Counted from the stretch's first letter, positions 1-5,546 are shown. The stretch is 5,742 nt of DNA from CAZOWW01 sp964583765 (GCA_964583765.1 CAZOWW010000213.1:1-5742); one strand, 5' to 3'. Numbers and translations are program-made. The notes: generated by a model not told the origin, from the letters alone.

Positions 1-555
1 GACAGCCCGGGACTGTTCGCCGACATCGCCGGAGTGCTCGCGGCGTTCCGGCTCACCGTGAAGTCGGCGCTCGTGCGCACCGTCCCCACCCAGATCGGCG
101 GGGTCGCCGTGGACACCTGGTGGGTGGACAGCGGCAGCAGCGATCTGCCCGCCCCGGGGACCCTGGAGACCAGCCTGCGCCGGCTCACCGCAGGGGATCG
201 CACCGTGCTGGAGCGCCTCGCCCGCAGGGATGCCGGGTACCGGGTGCCGGCCGGCTCCTCGCCCCGTCCGCGGGTGGTGCTCGTGCCCGGCGCCTCCGCC
301 GAGGCGACGGTGCTGGAGGTACGCGCTCCCGACCGTCCCGGGCTCCTGCACGCGATCGGATCCGGGTTGGCCGCGGTGGACGTGGACCTCCGCTCGGCGC
401 ACGTCGCCACGCATGCCGGGCAGGCCGTCGACGTCCTGTACGTGTGTGACGGGCGGGGTGGCATTCCGCTCAGTCCGCCCCGGGTCGCCCAGACCGTGGC
501 GGCTCTGGTGGATGCGGGAACCTTGCCGGAGATGGCGGACCCCGCCCGGGGGTGA
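1..555 (+). CDS. glnD: GlnD-type PII-modifying nucleotidyltransferase, C-terminal part (5' truncated by window)
   Basis: The reading frame is open from base 1 and ends at TGA 553-555, so only the last 184 residues are visible; the ATG-less in-frame GTG/CTG codons near base 34 are internal, not starts. Two ACT domains can be seen. The first is cut by the window edge and begins with DSPGLFADIAGVLA (residues 1-14). The second covers about residues 102-172 and has the family signature APDRPGLLHAIG (109-120) followed by the SAHVATHAGQAVDVLYV strand (132-148). In GlnD these tandem ACT domains sense glutamine and control an N-terminal nucleotidyltransferase and a central HD domain, which must lie upstream of the window. 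Known for actinobacteria: the enzyme adenylylates rather than uridylylates PII (GlnK) and is often encoded after amt and glnK and before ffh, which fits the neighbour here. Cytoplasmic. The closest alternative would be another double-ACT protein, but the gene order supports GlnD. Confidence 0.9.
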   Translation, partial: DSPGLFADIAGVLAAFRLTVKSALVRTVPTQIGGVAVDTWWVDSGSSDLPAPGTLETSLRRLTAGDRTVLERLARRDAGYRVPAGSSPRPRVVLVPGASAEATVLEVRAPDRPGLLHAIGSGLAAVDVDLRSAHVATHAGQAVDVLYVCDGRGGIPLSPPRVAQTVAALVDAGTLPEMADPARG

Positions 556-576
556 GCGCCGGATACCCTGGACCTG

Positions 577-609
577 GCGGCGCGGACGCCGCGGGTGCTC
601 AGGCACCCG
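577..609 (+). other. Two adjacent perfect hairpins between glnD and ffh
   Basis: Stem 1 pairs GCGGCG (577-582) with CGCCGC (587-592) around a four-base loop. Stem 2 pairs CGGGTGC (592-598) with GCACCCG (603-609) around the loop TCAG. They share base 592, so they abut directly. There is no T-run after either stem, so a classical intrinsic terminator is not supported. They could attenuate read-through from glnD, act as an RNA processing site, or be chance in GC-rich DNA. Confidence 0.4.
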
Positions 610-643
610 GGTCCCGACCGCTCCCGTGCTCCGGCTGACCTGC

Positions 644-648
644 GAGGA
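644..648 (+). promoter_or_regulatory. Ribosome binding site of ffh
   Basis: GAGGA lies eight bases before the GTG at 657. This spacing, together with the typical Ffh N-terminus (MFATLSDRLTATFKSLRG) read from that codon, fixes GTG 657 as the start. Confidence 0.75.
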
Positions 649-656
649 CCCTGCCC

Positions 657-2276
657 GTGTTCGCGACGCTGTCCGACCGCCTGACCGCAACCTTCAAGTC
701 CCTGCGCGGCAGGGGACGCCTGTCCGAGGCGGACGTCGACGCGACGATCCGCGAGATCCGGCGGGCCCTGCTGGACGCCGACGTGGCGCTGTCGGTGGTG
801 CGCGAGTTCGCCGCGGCCGTGCGGACGCGGGCCCTGGGCATCGAGGTGTCCCAGGCCCTCAACCCGGCCCAGCAGGTGATCCAGATCGTGCACGACGAGC
901 TCGTGCGCCTGCTGGGTGGCCAGACCCGCCGACTGCAGTTCGCCAAGACCCCGCCGACCGTGATCATGCTCGCTGGTCTCCAGGGCGCCGGCAAGACCAC
1001 CCTGGCGGGCAAGCTCGGCCACTGGCTCGCCGAGCAGGGGCACGCGCCGCTGCTGGTGGCCTGCGACCTGCAGCGACCCAACGCGGTGGACCAGCTCACC
1101 GTGGTCGGGCAGCGGGCCGGTGTGGCCGTGTTCGCGCCGCACCCGGGTGCCTCCACCTCGGGCCTGATTCCCGCCGCGGCCGGTCCGGCCGACCCGGTGG
1201 CCGTGGCCCGGGCGGGCGTGGAGTTCGCGAACGCCAAGCAGCACGACGTCGTGATCGTGGACACCGCCGGCCGGCTGGGCGTGGACACGGAGCTGATGCG
1301 TCAGGCGGCGGACATCCGGGACGCCGTCCACCCGGACGAGATCCTGTTCGTCCTCGACGCCATGATCGGCCAGGACGCCGTGACCACGGCGCAGGCCTTC
1401 CAGGACGGCGTCGGCTTCACCGGGGTGGTCCTGTCCAAGCTGGACGGCGACGCCCGCGGTGGCGCCGCGCTCTCCGTGGTCGGGGTGACCGGCAAGCCGG
1501 TGATGTTCGCCTCGACGGGGGAGAAGGTCGAGGACTTCGAGCTCTTCCACCCGGACCGGATGGCCTCGCGCATCCTGGACATGGGTGACGTCCTGACCCT
1601 GATCGAGCAGGCCCAGCGCGCCTTCGACGCCGAGCAGGCGGAGAAGATGGCCGCGAAGCTCGCGGCGGACGAGGACTTCACGCTCGAGGACTTCCTGGCC
1701 CAGATGGCCATGATGCGCAACATGGGCTCGCTCAAGAAGATGCTGGGCATGCTGCCCGGCATGGGCGAGATGCGCCAGCAGCTGGACAGCTTCGACGAGC
1801 GCGAGATGGACCGGGTCGAGGCGATCATCCGCTCGATGACCCCGCAGGAACGCAGCACCCCGCGCATCCTCAACGGCTCGCGTCGGGCCCGGGTGGCCCG
1901 AGGTTCCGGGGTCAGCGTCTCCGAGGTGAACCAGCTGCTCGAGCGCTTCACCGAGGCGCAGAAGATGATGCGGGCCATGCGCAAGGGCGGCCTCCCGGGC
2001 ATGCCCGGGGTCCCGGGACTGGGCGGCAGCGGCAAGAAGACCAAGGGACGTACCGCGGCCCCCGCCCGCAAGGGCAAGGCGAAGTCCGGCAATCCCGCCA
2101 AGCGTGCCCAGCAGGAGCGCGAAGCCCTCGCCAAGGCGGCGGCCGGTCCGCGGCCGACGGGTGGTGCGGTCGCTCCCGGGAGCGCCTTCGGACTGGGTTC
2201 CCAGGAGCCGGGTCAGGAGGCCGGGCCGGCGAACCTGACCCTGCCCCCGGGATTCGAGAAGTTCCTCGGCCGCTGA
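657..2276 (+). CDS. ffh: Signal recognition particle protein Ffh (SRP54 GTPase)
   Basis: Complete 539-residue Ffh. It binds SRP RNA and hydrophobic signal sequences on ribosome-nascent chains and, with the receptor FtsY, delivers them to the Sec translocon. Domains in order: N helical bundle about 1-95; G domain with P-loop GLQGAGKTT (107-115), DLQRPNAVDQL (137-147), DTAGR (202-206), SKLDGDARGG (260-269) and the STGEK closing loop (286-290); methionine-rich M domain about 325-442 with the RNA-binding segment SRRARVARGSG (408-418). The last 95 or so residues are a low-complexity Gly/Pro/Lys/Ala tail ending FEKFLGR, as in many actinobacterial Ffh proteins. The loop at about 161-178 (PHPG...GPADP) looks roughly a dozen residues longer than in E. 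coli Ffh as I recall it. The G4 motif has Ser for the usual Thr (SKLDG). GTG start with GAGGA eight bases upstream. It follows glnD by 101 bp and may be co-transcribed. Its 3' end overlaps the convergent acyltransferase gene by 64 bp. Confidence 0.98.
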   Translation: MFATLSDRLTATFKSLRGRGRLSEADVDATIREIRRALLDADVALSVVREFAAAVRTRALGIEVSQALNPAQQVIQIVHDELVRLLGGQTRRLQFAKTPPTVIMLAGLQGAGKTTLAGKLGHWLAEQGHAPLLVACDLQRPNAVDQLTVVGQRAGVAVFAPHPGASTSGLIPAAAGPADPVAVARAGVEFANAKQHDVVIVDTAGRLGVDTELMRQAADIRDAVHPDEILFVLDAMIGQDAVTTAQAFQDGVGFTGVVLSKLDGDARGGAALSVVGVTGKPVMFASTGEKVEDFELFHPDRMASRILDMGDVLTLIEQAQRAFDAEQAEKMAAKLAADEDFTLEDFLAQMAMMRNMGSLKKMLGMLPGMGEMRQQLDSFDEREMDRVEAIIRSMTPQERSTPRILNGSRRARVARGSGVSVSEVNQLLERFTEAQKMMRAMRKGGLPGMPGVPGLGGSGKKTKGRTAAPARKGKAKSGNPAKRAQQEREALAKAAAGPRPTGGAVAPGSAFGLGSQEPGQEAGPANLTLPPGFEKFLGR

Positions 2277-3601
2277 CCGGCGGCGCCAGCGGCGGACCCT
2301 GGTCCTGAGCGCTCGACCATGAGCCGCAGGTTCTCCACCGCGGCGGAGAGCACGGCGGCGGCCCAGCGGTCGTCGAGGTCGGTGGCGAACGTGGTGAAGG
2401 CCAGGTGCAGCCGACCGCCGGTGGTGCACACGCCCACGGTCCGTTCCGCGGGCAACGCGTTGACCAGCGGGTAGCAGGCCCGGACCGCCACGCCCTCCCC
2501 GGACGCAGCCGGGTCGTCCTCCGGGGCTGTGGAGTCGTCCGCCGGGCGGATCGGTCCGCCGAACTCCTGCACGCCGAGGTTCGTCAGGGAGAGGTCGTAG
2601 TCCGCCGTCGGCGGATGTCCGGACGCGAACCGGGCGAGACCTGCCGCGAACAGCTCGGGCAGCTGCGGCGCGGCGGTGTGCAGGTCCAGGTCCTGCTGGA
2701 CGTCGCGCGCCACCTGCCAGAGGGTGCGGTCCGGGTGGACGTCCACCTCCGTGCGCAGCGTGGTCAGGTACATCCCCGCGACCTCCCGGCCACCCGGAGG
2801 CAGGAACCCGCGCACGCTCACCGGTGAGGAGACGCTGCGGCGGGTGTGCTCACTGTCCGGCGCCTTCCCGGTCGTGGGGGCTGCGGGGTGCGGTGCGGCC
2901 GGCAAGCCCACCGTTCCGGTGGTGTCCTCGCGTGCTGTGGACGGCGTCGTCCCCGCCAGCGCCCGCAACCAGGCAGCACAGAGCGCGGCGTGCACGTGGG
3001 TGCTCTCCCGGTGGCAGGCCTGCGCGAGGCCCCTGGTCCCGGCGTGGCTGAGCTCATGGGTGCGGATGCGTACCGGGTCGGGTCCCGGGACGCCGGGCGG
3101 CGAGGGACGCCGTCGTGGCCGGTCAGCGGGTGCGGGCAGTATGCCCTCGCGGAGTTCGGGGGGCAGGAGCTCAGCAGGTGTCGGCGCGGCCGGGACCCCG
3201 GGGAGCACCGCCGCGGGATCGCGGAGCAGGGTCAGCATCTCGCGGAGCAGGACCGTCCCCGACAGGCCCTCCGTGGTGAAGTGGTCCGCCACGAGGAGAA
3301 GCTCGCTCGTGGCGGACCCCGGCAGTAGGACGAAACGGGCCCGGGCACCCTCGTCCGGGGGGAACGGCGTCCCCAGTTCGGCCTCGGCCTCGCGCAGCCA
3401 CTGCGCGGCGTCCGTGCGCACAGCCACCCGGAGCGCGAACGGTGCGACGGTCTCCGGGTCCATCGCAGGGGCCGTGCCGGGAAAGGTGTGAAAGGCGGGA
3501 TGGCGCCCCGCGGCGCCGTCGAGCGCGACCCGCAGCCGGGGCTCGTCGAGGGCTCCCGGTCCGTGTTCGAGCACCACGGCCAGGACGTAGTTGACGTGCA
3601 T
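2213..3601 (-). CDS. Condensation-domain/PapA-like acyltransferase
   Basis: A 462-residue protein resembling the CoA-dependent acyltransferase superfamily of NRPS condensation domains, PapA5 and wax-ester synthases, which move an acyl group from a carrier or CoA to an alcohol or amine. Evidence seen: an N-terminal strand-helix pattern ending GRHPAFHTF (32-40); DHFTTEGLS (106-114) at the place of the HHxxxDG catalytic motif; the bridge-region MYLTTLRTEVDVHPDRTLW (277-295); DLSLTNLG (336-343), the conserved TNLG/SNLG turn; and the final VGVCTTGGRLHLAFTTF strand pair (389-405). The catalytic histidine (H107) is kept, but the preceding His is Asp and the acidic residue is Glu. Start ATG 3601 has GGAGG four bases upstream; the frame stays open far upstream, but that part is the antisense of the VOC gene and contains no ATG or GTG close by. 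The N-terminus is therefore shorter than in PapA5 by perhaps 15-20 residues. No PKS/NRPS or carrier-protein gene is in the window, so the substrate is unknown. No signal peptide seen; probably cytoplasmic. Confidence 0.82.
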   Translation of the reverse strand: MHVNYVLAVVLEHGPGALDEPRLRVALDGAAGRHPAFHTFPGTAPAMDPETVAPFALRVAVRTDAAQWLREAEAELGTPFPPDEGARARFVLLPGSATSELLLVADHFTTEGLSGTVLLREMLTLLRDPAAVLPGVPAAPTPAELLPPELREGILPAPADRPRRRPSPPGVPGPDPVRIRTHELSHAGTRGLAQACHRESTHVHAALCAAWLRALAGTTPSTAREDTTGTVGLPAAPHPAAPTTGKAPDSEHTRRSVSSPVSVRGFLPPGGREVAGMYLTTLRTEVDVHPDRTLWQVARDVQQDLDLHTAAPQLPELFAAGLARFASGHPPTADYDLSLTNLGVQEFGGPIRPADDSTAPEDDPAASGEGVAVRACYPLVNALPAERTVGVCTTGGRLHLAFTTFATDLDDRWAAAVLSAAVENLRLMVERSGPGSAAGAAGQRPRNFSNPGGRVRFAGPAS

Positions 3602-3605
3602 CGAG

Positions 3606-3610
3606 CCTCC
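3606..3610 (-). promoter_or_regulatory. Ribosome binding site of the acyltransferase gene
   Basis: On the minus strand GGAGG is followed by CTCG and then ATG (3601-3599). The match to the anti-SD is strong; the four-base spacer is a little short. It supports ATG 3601 rather than the upstream in-frame extension. It lies in the 36-bp gap shared with the divergent VOC gene. Confidence 0.65.
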
Positions 3611-3626
3611 GTCGACGGACTGCGGC

Positions 3627-3630
3627 AGGA
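3627..3630 (+). promoter_or_regulatory. Ribosome binding site of the VOC gene
   Basis: AGGA ends seven bases before ATG 3638. This favours the 124-residue product over the frame's upstream candidate at 3488, whose extra residues are antisense to the acyltransferase N-terminus and do not look like VOC sequence. Confidence 0.6.
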
Positions 3631-3637
3631 TCCGACC

Positions 3638-4012
3638 ATGGACCTGACGGTGCGGATCGAGATCTTCCCGGTGGACCTCGACGCCACGGTGGACTTCTAC
3701 ACCAGAGTCCTCCGTTTCACGCTGGTCGAGGATCAGCGCGCGACGAACGGATATGTGTCGCTGCGCCGAGGGCTGGTCCGGATAGGGGCGGCTGCACGTC
3801 CGGCGATGCCGGGCGTGGCGGACCACCGCCGGCCGCCGGTCGGGGTGGAGGTGGTCCTGGAGGTGGACGACGTCGCCGCCGAGCGCGACCGGGTCGTCGC
3901 GGCGGGGTGGCCCCTGGACGATGACCTCGCGCGGCAGCCGTGGGGCCTGACCGACTTCCGGCTGGTGGACCCTTCCGGCCACTATCTCCGCGTCACCGAC
4001 CGGCGAGGCTGA
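3638..4012 (+). CDS. VOC superfamily (glyoxalase/bleomycin-resistance-like) protein
   Basis: A 124-residue single-domain protein with the paired beta-alpha-beta-beta-beta modules of the vicinal oxygen chelate fold. Module 1 opens with VRIEIFPVDLDATVDFYTR (5-23), equivalent to the family pattern of a strand, then Asp-x-x-x-x-x-x-FY. Module 2 has VEVVLEVDDVAAERDRVVAAG (70-90) and ends with TDFRLVDPSGHYLRVTD (105-121), close to the usual DPDGxxLEV ending. Possible metal ligands are E8 and E71, but the last-strand glutamate is replaced by Arg (R118), so a standard divalent-metal site is doubtful; many VOC proteins of this shape are antibiotic-binding or of unknown function. Start ATG 3638 with AGGA at 3627-3630. 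It is divergent from the acyltransferase gene (36 bp between start codons) and convergent with the membrane-protein gene (31 bp between stops). Cytoplasmic. Substrate unknown. Confidence 0.85.
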   Translation: MDLTVRIEIFPVDLDATVDFYTRVLRFTLVEDQRATNGYVSLRRGLVRIGAAARPAMPGVADHRRPPVGVEVVLEVDDVAAERDRVVAAGWPLDDDLARQPWGLTDFRLVDPSGHYLRVTDRRG

Positions 4013-4043
4013 CGTTTCGGCGCGGAGCACCCACCGGGGGTCC

Positions 4044-4667
4044 TCAGCCCGTCTCTCTGGAACCTCGGGGTGCGCGCAGGCCGAACTGCCGCAACTCCAG
4101 CGCGGCCAAGGCCTCCACGACGCGCTGGTCGCCGCGTCGCCATGCCGTCACGGGATCCGCGTCGATCCTCGCCAATCGACGCAACGGTCGGTTGGCGAGA
4201 GCTCTCAGTGCGAGCAGGTTCTGCCCGGCCCTTCCCTCCCGCAGTGCGGCTGCTGCGCGGGCACGCCGATGCCGGCGCAGTCGCCGCGGAAGCCAGAGGA
4301 ACAGCACCAGGCACATCGGCACGAAGGTCAGCGACAGGGCCAGGGCCCAGGCGAGTTCGTGGACGACGTGCTGCTGATCGCGGCCCGCGTCGGCCAGTGA
4401 CCGCGCGGCGCCCGCCGCCCGGTCGAACGGCTTGGACATCGCACCGCCCACGCCTGGCACACTGCCGACCTTCGACCCGGCATCGGACAGGCCACCCGAC
4501 ATCTCGTTCCCGGCGCCCTCCATCTTCTGCCCCAGAACCCCGAGCTTCTCCGTGAGGTCGTAGAGCTTGATCGCCAGCCAGACCCAGAGCCAGATCCAGG
4601 CCACCACGAGAACGTCGGTGAGGGCCAGCCAGATGCGTTTTCCGGATAACTCCGCATAAGTCTTCAC
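4044..4667 (-). CDS. Two-helix membrane protein of unknown function
   Basis: A 207-residue protein that I do not recognise as a named family. Two hydrophobic segments are clear: about 12-36 (rich in Trp, e.g. VVAWIWLWVWLAIKLYDL) and about 104-127 (LAWALALSLTFVPMCLVLFLWLP). Basic residues at the N-terminus (K2, K10, R11) and the strongly basic stretch right after helix 2 (RRLRRHRRAR, 128-137) predict both ends inside and the Gly/Ser-rich loop of about 37-103 outside. The cytoplasmic C-terminal 80 residues are Arg/Ala/Leu-rich and probably helical; a segment DADPVTAWRRGDQRVVEALAALELRQFG (168-195) could be a small folded unit. The start must be GTG 4667, because a TGA lies two codons upstream in the same frame; there is no clear Shine-Dalgarno, so translation may be leaderless or inefficient. 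The 19-bp tandem array begins 39 bp upstream. Amino-acid composition and hydropathy support a real gene over the opposite-strand frames. Confidence 0.78.
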   Translation of the reverse strand: MKTYAELSGKRIWLALTDVLVVAWIWLWVWLAIKLYDLTEKLGVLGQKMEGAGNEMSGGLSDAGSKVGSVPGVGGAMSKPFDRAAGAARSLADAGRDQQHVVHELAWALALSLTFVPMCLVLFLWLPRRLRRHRRARAAAALREGRAGQNLLALRALANRPLRRLARIDADPVTAWRRGDQRVVEALAALELRQFGLRAPRGSRETG

Positions 4668-4705
4668 GAGTCATGGTGGCCCGTCCGGCGCCCCGTCACC
4701 ACCTG

Positions 4706-4781
4706 GTGCTCGTTCACTCACCCGGTGTTCGCTCACCCACCCGGTGTTCGCTCACTCACCCGGTGTTCGCTCACCCACCGC
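4706..4781. repeat. Four-copy 19-bp tandem repeat array, operator-like
   Basis: Units lie at 4706-4724, 4725-4743, 4744-4762 and 4763-4781 with consensus GTGTTCGCTCACYCACCCG. Copies 1 and 3 have CACTCACC where copies 2 and 4 have CACCCACC, so the array can also be read as a duplicated 38-bp unit. The 9-bp dyad CACCNGGTG falls at 4700-4708 (N=T), 4719-4727, 4738-4746 and 4757-4765 (N=C), exactly 19 bp apart. The array sits in the intergenic region 39-114 bp upstream of the minus-strand membrane-protein start and over 200 bp upstream of the plus-strand gene. Regularly phased dyads upstream of a gene suggest a protein-binding array, but no regulator is identified. Confidence 0.8.
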
Positions 4782-4817
4782 GCGGATGCGACCACGCCTG
4801 CGCCGCGCGCGATGTTC

Positions 4818-4841
4818 CCTGTGCCTGTGCCTGTGCCTGTC
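4818..4841. repeat. CCTGTG hexanucleotide microsatellite
   Basis: Three exact CCTGTG units (4818-4835) are followed by a fourth with one change (CCTGTC, 4836-4841). It is in the same intergenic region as the 19-bp array. Such short tandem repeats can change copy number by slippage; no gene reads through it convincingly. Confidence 0.75.
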
Positions 4842-4912
4842 CAGGTCCGGCCCCGGTGCTGGTGTCCTCCGCCGGATGATCGTGGATCTGCGCGTCCCTG
4901 ACCCCTGGGCGT

Positions 4913-4926
4913 GTGATCCGTGATCC
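4913..4926. repeat. 7-bp tandem repeat GTGATCC x2
   Basis: GTGATCC occurs at 4913-4919 and 4920-4926, immediately adjacent, about 68-81 bp before the plus-strand start at 4994. It could be part of the upstream control region of that gene; I see no convincing -35/-10 pair next to it. Confidence 0.45.
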
Positions 4927-4957
4927 GCGTGTCGTGACCGTCGGGCCGCTGCCCTCC

Positions 4958-4975
4958 CGTCACCTGACGGTGATG
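4958..4975 (+). promoter_or_regulatory. CACC/GGTG hairpin upstream of the Pro-Trp repeat gene
   Basis: CGTCACC (4958-4964) can pair with GGTGATG (4969-4975) around the loop TGAC, with one G-T wobble. It ends 18 bases before ATG 4994 and would bury the alternative in-frame ATG at 4973. The core CACC-TGAC-GGTG uses the same half-sites as the dyads of the 19-bp array, with a four-base instead of one-base centre. It may be an operator or an RNA hairpin. Confidence 0.4.
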
Positions 4976-4980
4976 GACAC

Positions 4981-4985
4981 GGGAG
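4981..4985 (+). promoter_or_regulatory. Ribosome binding site deciding the start at 4994
   Basis: GGGAG is eight bases before ATG 4994. The competing in-frame ATGs at 4973 and the frame's earliest start at 4913 lack a comparable site, so 4994 is preferred. Confidence 0.65.
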
Positions 4986-4993
4986 CGTTTTCC

Positions 4994-5398
4994 ATGGGCC
5001 TGGTCTACAACCCACCCCCCAACTGGCCGACACCGCCGCCCGGTTGGCAGCCACCGCCCGGTTGGCAGCCACCGCCCGGGTGGCGGCCCGACCCCAGCTG
5101 GGGACCGGCGCCCCTGGGCTGGAAGTGGATGGTCCGGGCCAACCCGCACGCCTTCGCGCGTGCCTCGGCCGTGAGCGGTGCCGTGCAGTTCGTGCTCCTC
5201 CCGCTCCGGGTTCTCGCCCTCGGGAGCGCCTCCCGTGCGATCGGGTACAGCCTTGGTGCCGCCGTCCTGTCCACCGCCGTCGTGGGAACCGTGGCCTGGT
5301 CGGTGCGCCGGCGGTGGGACTGGTGGCCGTATCTCGCAGCGGTCGGCGGCATGGCCGTCCTGTCGTTCATGACCATGAGCCATCACTCGGGGTCCTGA
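4994..5398 (+). CDS. Proline/tryptophan-repeat three-helix membrane protein
   Basis: A 134-residue protein. The N-terminal 45 residues are a Pro-Gly-Trp repeat: NPPPNWPTPPPGW (6-18), then PPPGWQ-type units to residue 31, then PDPSWGPAPLGW (32-43). This opening is common on actinobacterial small membrane proteins and is likely a flexible cytoplasmic interaction segment; its ligand is not known to me. Three hydrophobic segments follow at about 60-77, 82-103 and 110-128, with the basic SVRRRWDW (103-110) between helices 2 and 3. The C-terminus is short (SHHSGS). The repeat is also visible in DNA: three 18-bp units at 5036-5089 encode PPGWQP, PPGWQP and PPGWRP. Start ATG 4994 is chosen for its GGGAG site and because family members usually begin just before the first NPPPNW motif. 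It is divergent from the other small membrane protein across the repeat-bearing intergenic region. Function unknown. Confidence 0.82.
   Translation: MGLVYNPPPNWPTPPPGWQPPPGWQPPPGWRPDPSWGPAPLGWKWMVRANPHAFARASAVSGAVQFVLLPLRVLALGSASRAIGYSLGAAVLSTAVVGTVAWSVRRRWDWWPYLAAVGGMAVLSFMTMSHHSGS
5036..5089 (+). repeat. Three 18-bp coding repeats (PPGWQP)
   Basis: Units at 5036-5053, 5054-5071 and 5072-5089. The first two are identical; the third differs at a few positions and encodes PPGWRP. Near-perfect DNA identity in the first two points to recent duplication or slippage inside the gene, so repeat number may vary between strains. Confidence 0.8.
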
Positions 5399-5440
5399 GG
5401 CGTGCTGTCGGGCCGGGCCAGGGAGGCTGAGCTGCGCGGA

Positions 5441-5468
5441 GGAGCGTCCTGCGTGCAAGGGAGCGTCC
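5441..5468. repeat. Direct repeat GGAGCGTCC, 19 bp apart
   Basis: GGAGCGTCC is found at 5441-5449 and 5460-5468, a start-to-start distance of 19 bp. It lies in the 154-bp spacer between the Pro-Trp repeat gene and the gene at the right edge. It may be a regulatory site for the latter or chance; no promoter is evident beside it. Confidence 0.4.
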
Positions 5469-5546
5469 GGTCGGTATTGAGCACGGGCGGCGGTGCAGGG
5501 ACCTGATCACGGCGGCGAAAGGATCGACCGGGGAGAGTGCCATCCT

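Noticed and set aside
556..656. SRP RNA or another structured RNA gene next to ffh
   Set aside because: The spacer is about 100 bases and lacks the GGAA-type tetraloop stem expected of SRP RNA; only two simple hairpins are seen.
230..1588. 452-residue plus-strand frame spanning glnD and ffh
   Set aside because: It is an Arg/Gly/Pro-rich out-of-frame shadow of two confidently identified genes.
2295..2306. Terminator after ffh at the GGAC-CCTG-GTCC inverted repeat
   Set aside because: The stem is only four pairs, has no T-run and lies inside the acyltransferase coding sequence.
2405..3491. Long plus-strand open frames opposite the acyltransferase gene
   Set aside because: They are Arg/Ser/Ala-rich shadow frames typical of GC-rich DNA, while the minus-strand frame has recognisable superfamily motifs.
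3488..3637. Upstream start for the VOC frame at 3488
   Set aside because: These residues are antisense to the acyltransferase N-terminus, unlike VOC proteins, and AGGA at 3627-3630 supports 3638.
3602..4030. N-terminal extension of the minus-strand acyltransferase frame to a 605-residue product
   Set aside because: The extra residues are the antisense of the VOC gene, have no condensation-domain features, and the ATG at 3601 has its own GGAGG site.
4029..4041. Terminator between the convergent VOC and membrane-protein genes
   Set aside because: The only stem is four pairs (ACCC/GGGT) with no T-run on either strand.
4706..4781. CRISPR array
   Set aside because: The 19-bp units are directly adjacent with no unique spacers, and no cas gene is present.
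4733..5458. 241-residue minus-strand open frame over the intergenic repeats and the Pro-Trp gene
   Set aside because: It has low-complexity Gly/Arg/His composition, reads through the tandem repeats, and is antisense to a plus-strand gene with clear membrane helices and a ribosome binding site.
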